From an uncultured Acidobacteriia bacterium (GTDB lineage: Bacteria; Acidobacteriota; Terriglobia; Bryobacterales; Bryobacteraceae): DNA of 64,000 nt. Numbering within the stretch: the stretch's first letter is position 1; every line of letters starts with the position of its first letter. The stretch is from the NCBI GenBank assembly GCA_903929755.1, contig CAIYVZ010000052.1, positions 99,222 to 163,221 on the forward strand, in the 5' to 3' direction. Shown one piece after another: positions 54,021-61,500 of the stretch. Position numbers and translations under genes: made by a program. Below the pieces are notes generated by a model, which worked only from the letters and a program-made list of their open reading frames with translations, was not told the DNA's origin and did no database searches.

Positions 54021-54962
54021 ATGGCACATGACCTTACAGGCAATATCGGCAATACGCCACTGCTGCGTCTGAACAAGATCGCGGCGGGGTTACCAGGCAT
54101 TGAGATCTACGGCAAAGCCGAATATTTCAATCCTGGTGGCTCTGTGAAGGATCGTCCAGCGCTCAACATGATCCTCGAAGGCGAGCGGTCCGGGTTGATG
54201 ACGGCGGATAAGATCCTGATCGACTCCACGAGCGGCAATACCGGTATTGCCTACGCCATGATCGGGGCGGCGCGCGGCTACAGAATCAAGCTCTGCCTCC
54301 CGAAAAACGCGTCACCCGAACGGAAGCGGATCCTCAAGGCCTACGGCGCGGAACTGGTGTTGACTCCGGCTGAAGAAGGTTCGGACGGCGCGATCCGCAA
54401 GGTGCGTGAGATTTACAACGCCGATCCCGACCGCTATTTTTACCCCGACCAGTACAGCAACGATGCCAACTGGCGAGCACACTTCAATACGACGGGCCCG
54501 GAGATCATCGCGCAAACGGAAGGCCGGGTCACGCATTTTGTGTCCCTGTTGGGTACCAGCGGAACGTTTGTTGGCACGGCGAGACGGCTGTTGCAGGACG
54601 TACCGGGCGTGGAATGCGTATCCGCGCAGCCTGCGACTGGTTTCCATGGCCTGGAAGGCACGAAGCACATGCCGACCGCGATTGTGCCTCTGATCTACGA
54701 CGACAAGATTGCCAGCGACAATCTCTGGATCGAAACGGAAGACGCGTATAAGATGGTCCGGCGTCTGGCGCGTGAAGAAGGCGTGCTGGTGGGGATTTCT
54801 GCCGGTGGCAATGTCCATGCGGCATTGTTACTGGCGCGCAAGCTCCATGAGCAGGGGAAATCGGGCGTTATCGTCACGGTCCTTTGCGATGGCGCCGACA
54901 AGTATTTGACTGAACATTTCTGGGATGATCCCGGCATGGGTACTGATTCATGGTCCATATAG
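54021..54962 (+). CDS. cysM: Cysteine synthase, CysM type
   Basis: 313 residues from ATG 54021. PLP fold II: GNTPLLRLNKIAAG, Schiff-base lysine in NPGGSVKDRPALNMI, TSGNTGIAYAMIGA, and TSGTFVGTARRL. The region GLEGTKHMPTAIVPLIYD resembles CysM of mycobacteria more than CysK. Because the next three genes are mec, cysO and moeZ, the likely reaction is transfer of sulfur from thiocarboxylated CysO to O-phosphoserine or O-acetylserine. ATG of mec lies inside its 3' end (13-base overlap). Confidence 0.92.
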   Translation: MAHDLTGNIGNTPLLRLNKIAAGLPGIEIYGKAEYFNPGGSVKDRPALNMILEGERSGLMTADKILIDSTSGNTGIAYAMIGAARGYRIKLCLPKNASPERKRILKAYGAELVLTPAEEGSDGAIRKVREIYNADPDRYFYPDQYSNDANWRAHFNTTGPEIIAQTEGRVTHFVSLLGTSGTFVGTARRLLQDVPGVECVSAQPATGFHGLEGTKHMPTAIVPLIYDDKIASDNLWIETEDAYKMVRRLAREEGVLVGISAGGNVHAALLLARKLHEQGKSGVIVTVLCDGADKYLTEHFWDDPGMGTDSWSI

Positions 54963-55375
54963 AACGCGCGCCGTGGCGCGAGATGGTTAATCACGCGCAG
55001 GTTGTTTATCCGAATGAATGCTGTGGGGCTATGCTCGGCAGCATGGATGGCGACAACAAAGTTGTCTCGGTCGCCATGATGCTCGACAATGTCTCACAGG
55101 GTTCGCAGGCGGCTCGGTACGAGCTTCGCCCGGAAGATTTACTGAAGGCTGATCGCGAGGCCCGCAAGCTCGGTCTCGACGTCATCGGCATTTATCATTC
55201 ACACCCCGATTGCGGGGCATATTTTTCAGAGACCGATCTGAAGAATTCATGCCCGTGGTATTCGTTCGTCGTGTTGTCGATCCAGAACGGGTCGTTCGAC
55301 CACGCGAACAGCTGGCTTCCAAACGCAGAACAGACACACGCTGAAAAAGAGGAACTTACATGGCCCGAATCCTGA
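54950..55375 (+). CDS. mec: JAMM/MPN metallopeptidase, Mec family
   Basis: 141 residues. The zinc-protease signature is complete: Glu 23 (YPNECCGAMLG), then H83-x-H85, S93 and D96 in IYHSHPDCGAYFSETD. In Mycobacterium tuberculosis Mec removes cysteine from the CysO-cysteine adduct. Here the enzyme may also need to trim the tail of the neighbouring CysO, which ends 14 residues beyond Gly-Gly. It overlaps cysM by 13 bases and cysO by 16, so translation of the set is probably coupled. Confidence 0.93.
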   Translation: MVHIERAPWREMVNHAQVVYPNECCGAMLGSMDGDNKVVSVAMMLDNVSQGSQAARYELRPEDLLKADREARKLGLDVIGIYHSHPDCGAYFSETDLKNSCPWYSFVVLSIQNGSFDHANSWLPNAEQTHAEKEELTWPES

Positions 55376-55674
55376 TCCCGACTCCGCTGCGGCAGTTTGC
55401 GGAGAAAAATGACAACGTTGAATTACCCGGCGCATCCGTCGGCGAGGTGCTGGGCGCGCTTGTCGCGAAATACCCTGACCTGAAGAAGAATCTCTATAAC
55501 GACGAAGGCAAGCTGCGCAGCTTCGTGAACGTTTATCTGAACGACGAAGATATCCGCTACACGGGCAAGGACGCGACGGCTGTTGTGGACAGCGATGTTC
55601 TCTCCATCGTCCCCAGCATTGCAGGTGGCTCAAAAGCAAACAGCTCGCAGGCAGGTATTGAGCATGGCCGCTGA
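55360..55674 (+). CDS. cysO: CysO/MoaD-like sulfur carrier with C-terminal tail
   Basis: 104 residues with a ubiquitin-like fold (RILIPTPLRQFAEKNDNVEL, then NVYLNDEDIRYTGKDATAVVDSD). The thiocarboxylate-forming Gly-Gly is at 89-90 in IVPSIAGG. Unlike standard CysO, which ends there, the frame goes on for SKANSSQAGIEHGR before TGA 55672. The codon after Gly-Gly is TCA, one change from TGA or TAA. The tail must be removed before adenylation by MoeZ; Mec is the obvious candidate, as for QbsD and QbsE in Pseudomonas. It overlaps mec (16 bases) and moeZ (11 bases). Confidence 0.92.
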   Translation: MARILIPTPLRQFAEKNDNVELPGASVGEVLGALVAKYPDLKKNLYNDEGKLRSFVNVYLNDEDIRYTGKDATAVVDSDVLSIVPSIAGGSKANSSQAGIEHGR

Positions 55675-56827
55675 GGTTACTCTTTCCAACGACGAAATTC
55701 TCCGCTATAGCCGCCACCTGATCATGCCCGAAGTGGGCATGGAAGGCCAGCTGAAGCTGAAGCAGGCGAGCGTCCTGCTGGTGGGAACCGGTGGTCTTGG
55801 CGCGCCTCTCGCGCTCTACCTGGCAGCGGCGGGTGTTGGCAGGATTGGGCTCGTCGATTTCGACGTGGTCGATTACACCAATCTCCAGCGCCAGGTGATC
55901 CACGGTACAAAGGACGTGGGCCGTCCAAAGATTGATTCAGCCATCGAGAGCATGAAGGACATTAACCCCTTCGTGCAGTTAGACCGGCACGAAGTGGCGC
56001 TCACCAGCGAGAACGCTCTCGAAATCATCAAGGACTACGATTATGTGGTCGATGGTACCGACAACTTCCCCACTCGCTACCTGGTGAACGATGCCTGCGT
56101 GCTGCTGGGCAAGCCGAACATCTACGGGTCTATTTTCCGGTTCGAAGGCCAGTCGACGGTATTCGCCTATGAGGGCGGACCCTGCTATCGCTGCCTCTAT
56201 CCCGAACCGCCCCCTCCGGGTCTGGTTCCCAGTTGCGCGGAAGGCGGAGTGCTCGGCATCCTGCCTGGCGTGATCGGCCTGATTCAAGCGACGGAAACCG
56301 TAAAGCTGATTCTCGGTACGGGCCAGCCTCTTGTCGGCCGGTTGCTGCTGTATGACGCTCTTGGTATGAAGTTCCGCGAGCTCCGGCTTCGGAAGAATCC
56401 TGAGTGCCCGATCTGCGGCGACAACCGTACCATTACCGAACTGATCGATTACCACCAATTCTGTGGCGTGCCTCAGCAGGCCGCAGGGGAGACAACACCT
56501 TTGAACGTATCCGGCGAAATTCAACCTGTTGAAGTAAAGGCGAAGCAGGATCGGGGCGACAAGTTCGTTCTGGTTGACGTTCGAGAGCCGCATGAGTACC
56601 AGATCGCTAAGATTCCGGGTTCGATTCTGATCCCGGTGGGTGATGTGGCGAAGCGGTTGGGCGAGCTGAACCCTGCGGACGAAATCGTGATGCACTGCAA
56701 GATGGGCGGACGCTCTGCGAAGGCGTGCGATATCCTCCGGGCGAATGGCTTCACGAATGTCCTGAATATGACGGGCGGCATCACCAAGTGGAGTGACACG
56801 GTAGATCCGAGCGTACCGAAGTACTAA
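55664..56827 (+). CDS. moeZ: MoeZ-like adenylyltransferase-sulfurtransferase
   Basis: 387 residues from ATG 55664. N-terminal E1-like ThiF/MoeB domain: RYSRHLIMPEVGMEGQ, GTGGLGAP (41-48), DLQRQVIHG-like TNLQRQVIHG, zinc pairs PCYRC and CPIC, and VPSCAEGG. C-terminal rhodanese domain with MHCKMGGRSA (active cysteine, about 345). It adenylates the C-terminus of a MoaD/CysO-type carrier and loads sulfur. Its place at the end of cysM-mec-cysO makes CysO its chief client, though MoaD is also possible. Followed by a strong terminator. Confidence 0.94.
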   Translation: MAAEVTLSNDEILRYSRHLIMPEVGMEGQLKLKQASVLLVGTGGLGAPLALYLAAAGVGRIGLVDFDVVDYTNLQRQVIHGTKDVGRPKIDSAIESMKDINPFVQLDRHEVALTSENALEIIKDYDYVVDGTDNFPTRYLVNDACVLLGKPNIYGSIFRFEGQSTVFAYEGGPCYRCLYPEPPPPGLVPSCAEGGVLGILPGVIGLIQATETVKLILGTGQPLVGRLLLYDALGMKFRELRLRKNPECPICGDNRTITELIDYHQFCGVPQQAAGETTPLNVSGEIQPVEVKAKQDRGDKFVLVDVREPHEYQIAKIPGSILIPVGDVAKRLGELNPADEIVMHCKMGGRSAKACDILRANGFTNVLNMTGGITKWSDTVDPSVPKY

Positions 56828-56844
56828 CACATCCGACAGAGAAG

Positions 56845-56886
56845 ACACAAAGAGCCGCTGGTTGCGAAACCGGCGGCTCTTTGTGT
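56845..56886. terminator. Bidirectional terminator between moeZ and dienelactone hydrolase
   Basis: 19-base arms (56845-56863 and 56868-56886, one wobble pair) with a GCGA tetraloop. U-rich ends occur on both strands because the stem base is A/T-rich (CTTTGTGT), followed by TT on the plus strand. It ends the cysteine operon and faces the convergent gene, whose stop is 16 bases away. Confidence 0.85.
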
Positions 56887-56901
56887 TTGACGGCTGTGCG
56901 T

Positions 56902-57813
56902 TTAGCCGCGGACGTACTTATTGAACCAGTCAGTAGTCCGCTGCCAGGCCAGGTCTGCGGCCGCTTTGTTGTAGCGCTCGGGAGTTGCGTCGCAATTGAA
57001 GCCATGAACAGCGCCGGGGTAGATGTAGCCTTCGTGGGGAACGTTGGCCGCTTTCAGTGCGGCGTCATAGGCGGGCCAGCCGGCGGCAAGCCGCGTATCC
57101 AGTTCACCGTGGTGGACCAGGATGGCGGCCTTGATCTTCGCCGTGTCGTCCTTCGAGGGCGGACCACCGTAGAACGGTGCCGCGGCTGCCACATCGGCGC
57201 CCAGACGAACTGCCAGCGTGTTCGAGATGCCGCCGCCGTAGCAGAAGCCCGTAACGCCGATCTTGCCTGTGCAATCCGCGCGGTTCTTCAGCCAAAGCGC
57301 GGCGGCGACCATGTCCTCGGCCATCTTCTTGCCATCCACCTTGCTGAACATCTGGCCACCCTTGTAGTCATCGCCGGGGAAGCCGCCGAGTGAGGTGAGG
57401 CCGTCCGGAGCGAAGGCCATAAAATTCGCCATGGCAAAGCGGCGGGCAACGTCTTCGATGTGAGGATTCAGGCCGCGATTTTCGTGGACAACGAGGATGC
57501 CCGGCAGCTTCGAGGGCATTGCGTTGCGGGTGTCGGCGCTGATGGGGCGAACGAAATAGCCCTTGATGGTGCCGTTGCCATTCGGCGAAGGAATGGTTTC
57601 GTAGGTAGCTTTGATCCGGTTATCGCTGGGGGCAATCTGCTGGCCTGCGGCATAGTTGGGCATCAGAGCCTCAACCATGACGCCGACGGCCAGGCTGGCG
57701 GTCGCAACCTTCTGGAGGCCATCCATGAAGTCCCGGCGGCTGATGTCGCCGTGGATGAACAAGTTGTAGAGCCGCACCGCTTCAACGGGCATTTTCGGGC
57801 TGTTTAATTCCAT
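56902..57813 (-). CDS. Dienelactone hydrolase-family protein
   Basis: 303 residues from ATG 57813 (MELNSPKMPVE), with AGGA upstream. After about 30 residues comes ISRRDFMDGLQKVATASLAVGVM, a twin-arginine-like signal or anchor. The alpha/beta hydrolase domain shows the Cys-Asp-His triad: GVTGFCYGGG, HHGELDTR and AVHGFNC. DLH enzymes open lactones of chlorocatechol breakdown, but many members act on other small esters. Stands alone between a terminator and a long non-coding stretch. Confidence 0.9.
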   Translation of the reverse strand: MELNSPKMPVEAVRLYNLFIHGDISRRDFMDGLQKVATASLAVGVMVEALMPNYAAGQQIAPSDNRIKATYETIPSPNGNGTIKGYFVRPISADTRNAMPSKLPGILVVHENRGLNPHIEDVARRFAMANFMAFAPDGLTSLGGFPGDDYKGGQMFSKVDGKKMAEDMVAAALWLKNRADCTGKIGVTGFCYGGGISNTLAVRLGADVAAAAPFYGGPPSKDDTAKIKAAILVHHGELDTRLAAGWPAYDAALKAANVPHEGYIYPGAVHGFNCDATPERYNKAAADLAWQRTTDWFNKYVRG

Positions 57814-58037
57814 GTGAGTTGGATCCTTTTGCGCCACGATACCACGGTTTTGATCTCTGAAATGGCACGATCCCGATGTGTTGACCAAAGTTTGCATTTG
57901 GGCACCAGAACAGGATTCTGGGTATTCGCCGGGAGTTCCGGGCGTGGTGTCCACGGGTACCGCTTCCGGATGCCTGGCGGGGTGGCTGAGCTGGGTACGG
58001 GCTGCGCTTGAGCGACGGAAGTTCGCCGCCCTTCCCT

Positions 58038-58154
58038 GTACTGTATTTGAAAGTACTATTACGGAAGTGCCATTCTGTCAGTACCGTAATCTATATAGCC
58101 ACGAACGATTTCCATCAATGTACCGCAAGTACTACTTACATGTACTGCCAGTAC
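58038..58154. repeat. Cluster of seven GTAC-centred palindromes
   Basis: GTAC occurs at 58038, 58053, 58081, 58120, 58129, 58142 and 58151, mostly inside AGTACT, TGTACTG or AGTACCG. In random sequence about one per 256 bases is expected; here seven lie in 117 bases. ATTACGG and CCGTAAT also pair across 58058-58090. Looks like a multi-site binding region or a relic of short duplications. Confidence 0.5.
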
Positions 58155-58442
58155 TGATCGTGTGCTAACCTAAGACAAAGTCGTTGTCATCCGGAGCCGA
58201 TGGTTCCAGGTGTTGGTTCGCTGGAGCTGCGACCTGCGGCGGTGAGTTGCCTATTGCTATCGGACCACTTTTTAGCCGGTACGTGGCTGAGCGCACTGCG
58301 GGTTGAGCTCAAAGGTTTGATGTCTGGGGGGACTTCCGCTATCAATCTGGCGTTTTCCCTTGCTCGAACTAGCACCTTGCGGCCCAAAACCGAGACCCAC
58401 TTGACCAAAGTTACAACTTTACAACCGTTTTTTTCGGCTGTC

Positions 58443-58475
58443 CAGCACCTGTGCGGTGCTGCGGGAACGACCCGC
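58443..58475. other. Two abutting hairpins in the leader of the repeat gene
   Basis: CAGCACC-TGTGC-GGTGCTG (58443-58461) and GCGGG-AACGA-CCCGC (58461-58475) share one base. They lie about 80-110 bases before ATG 58554 and follow a seven-T run. They could be a structured mRNA leader. No known riboswitch class is recognised. Confidence 0.4.
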
Positions 58476-58553
58476 TCCGCTCTTTCTGCCTGCCAGCCTC
58501 ACCGTCCCGGCCTTCGGCCCACAACGCAAACCAGTAGACCAAACCAGAGAGAT

Positions 58554-61500
58554 ATGAACTCGTTAAAAGTTGGATTTTTGTTAGCTGTGCTGGTGGTGCT
58601 TTGCCCATTCGCGATGTGGGGGCAAACGAATGCTGTTAAAACGATATTGGGGCGGCACAACATTTCTGGTTTGCTGGATGGACAAGGCACGCTGGCAAAG
58701 TTTAACAATCCAGCAAGCGTAGTGTTTAACAACACCGGTAGCGTTCCAACGGTTATGTACGTTGCCGATAAAGAGAATAATGCAATACGCGCTGTCGTTC
58801 TTGCTACGAATCAGGTAACAACGATTGCGGGGTCTGGAATTGCGGGATGGGCAGATGGAACTGGAGTGAATGCTCGGTTTAACGCGCCATCCGGGATCGC
58901 GATTGATAAAGATAATTCTTATCTATACGTCGCAGACAGCATCAACGGTGCGATCCGAAAAATCAATATCGCCTCCGGCACGGTGACGACAATTATCGGT
59001 AAAAGCTGCTCATCCGGTCCAAGTATTGATAACAATCAGGCGAGCAAAGGGGGCTGTTATAGTACCGGTGATTTTATGAATGGCTATATACCGGGGTCTG
59101 GTACCAGCGCCTCTTTTGCACAGCCAGTCAATCTGATCATGTCCTACGCTGCCCCGATGGCTTCCATCCTCGGGGGTTTGTGGGTTACAGATTTTATTGG
59201 TAATGTGTCCAGTGTTGACCTTAGCGCCAGTCCTCCAGTAATGCGGTTGGCAAATGCCATTGATCCGAGCGGTAACAGCGCATCCTCTTGTACTGCTGGT
59301 GGTGGCTGTGCCTCCTACAGCTTTCAACAGGTTTACGGTATCGCGCAGGATTCCAGCAATAATCTGTACGTTTCAGTTCGTTCCGACCAGTCCATCTGGC
59401 AGTGTATTCCTGGAGGAAGCCTGTCTGCATTGGCTAGTTGCTCAAGAGTCGCCGGGGGCGGATTCGCTTGGTTGAGCCTGGATGACACCTATGGTAGTGG
59501 CGAGTATTGGGGCTGGCAGGTAGATGAAACAAACGGCACACCACTTTTTGCCGCATTCAGTAACCCCGCAGGCCTTGCTTTTGACGCCAATGCGCAAATT
59601 CTCTACGTCGCGGACAGTGCTAACAATGTAATCCGTGGCATTACGTTTGTTGGCGGTGCGGCAACAAACGTAGTCACGATCGCAGGGCACGGAGTAGTGA
59701 CAACTGCTAACGGTGACCCCGACAATTACGGTACGAATCCAGTGGGCGTACCACTAACAGATACCAGTGTGTGTGCACTCTATGTCTATACTTGCGGTCC
59801 TCCCAGCGGAGCTGGTTGGGCCGACGGTAATGGCACGAGCGCGGTCATGAATTATCCAACCGGCGTGGCGATTCGCTACAATCGGTTCGGAAGCCAGCTG
59901 TTTATTGCGGACCAGCAGAACCAGGTCATCCGAAGCATCGGGGATCCGGCCTCGTATACGCTGAGCGGACCCAGTTCAGGCGCAATCAATACTCCCGCCA
60001 CCTTCACCTACACACCAAATTTCACCGCGAACGAGACTGTAACGATCACGATTTCGGGCGGTGGGCTGAACACCACCAAATCCCTGACGTTTACTAACTC
60101 ATCGACAGCGCAAACGTTTCCTATTACTCCGACAGCCGCCGGAACGGTGACGCTGACTGCGAGTAGTCCATCAATAGGCATTACAGTGGATGCAAACAGT
60201 CTCTCGTACACCGTGTACGCAGCGCCTACAGTAACCGGTGTGAGCCCGAGCGGTGGTCTGCCTGCGGGCGGAACCAGCGTCACGATCACGGGAACTAATT
60301 TCACTGGCGCCACAGGTGTGACCTTCGGTGGGACGGCAGCGACGAATGTGGTGGTGGTGAGTGCGACCTCGATTACGGCGAAAACGCCCGCAAAAACTGC
60401 CGGAGTGGTCAGCGTTGTGGTGACGACGCCCGGCGGGACGAATGCAGCCAATACGCTCTACACCTATCAGGCAGCTCCTACGGTAACCAGTACTAATACG
60501 ACGAAGATTTCGATCCGGGCGACTTCGGTTACCATCACCGGCACTGGATTTGATACTACGGCGGCGAATAACGCGGTGGTTTTCAATCTGAGTGCCGTGG
60601 GAACGGTGACGTCGGCTACCAGCACGCTGTTGACGGTCACCCTCTCAACGTTGCCGAGCACAACGGGTAGCCTGACGGCGGTGGTGACCACGAATGGCAT
60701 CAACAGCGGGAGTGCGGTTGCGGTGGCAACGGTGGTGAACGCTCCGACGGTGACCTTGAGTACGGTGGGACATTCGATCAACGGGTCGACGATTACGATT
60801 AGTGGAACGGGGTTTCATGGGACGGCGGCGAACAACACCGTGACGTTTAATGACGGAGCTGTGGGGACGGTGACGTCGGCGACTACCACGCAGTTGAGCG
60901 TGACGTTTTCCACGCAGCCGACGGCAGTTGGCAACCTGACGGCGGCGGTGACGGCTTATAGCCAGCTCAGTGACACAGTGCAAGTGGCGACGATCGTGCA
61001 GCCGAAAATTACCAGCTTCGGTTTTGACGGAACGGTCAAGGCAGTTGTTGTGGATGGGAATGGCAAGGCTTATGTAGGGGGGGACTTTTCTGCCTGGGGC
61101 CCGCTCAGTGGCGCGGGTGCGATGGTGGATACATCTACCGGAGCGGTTGAGACTGCATTTCCGTCGGTAAATGGAAATATAAATGCTGTGATTCCGGATG
61201 GCTCGGGCGGTTGGTACATCGGTGGGAGTTTCACCCAGGTGGATCAGATTACGCGGAATAGTCTGGCCCATATTTTGAGTACCGGCACGGTGGATCCAAA
61301 TTGGAACCCCAACGCAAACGGTACTGTGAATGCGCTGGCGATCTTGGGGTCGACGGTGTATGCGGGGGGGAGCTTCACCACGGTTGGGGGCTCGACCACT
61401 CGAAATCGGCTGGCGGCCTTCGATGCTACGAGCGGAACAGCCACGAGCTGGAGCCCCAACGTAAGCGGCGGCAATGTGAATGCGCTGGCGATCTCAGGGT

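Larger units (their letters stand above)
57814..58553. other. 740-base non-coding stretch upstream of the repeat protein
   Basis: No reading frame here has family similarity or a good start site. It contains two copies of TTGACCAAAGTT (57881-57892 and 58401-58412), a cluster of seven GTAC sites (58038-58154), seven T residues (58428-58434), tandem hairpins (58443-58475) and a small hairpin GGCC-TTC-GGCC (58509-58519). The composition is more A/T-rich than the flanking genes in parts. It probably holds the promoter and leader of the large repeat gene. Confidence 0.6.

Noticed and set aside
57878..58168. Possible 96-residue gene in the non-coding stretch
   Set aside because: No ribosome-binding site, no family resemblance, and its end is made of the GTAC cluster.
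58443..58519. Riboswitch before the large repeat gene
   Set aside because: Hairpins are present but I cannot match them to any known class, so only a structured leader is claimed.
58187..58608. Two short minus-strand frames upstream of the repeat protein
   Set aside because: Composition and lack of start sites do not suggest proteins; the second runs over the start of the real gene on the other strand.
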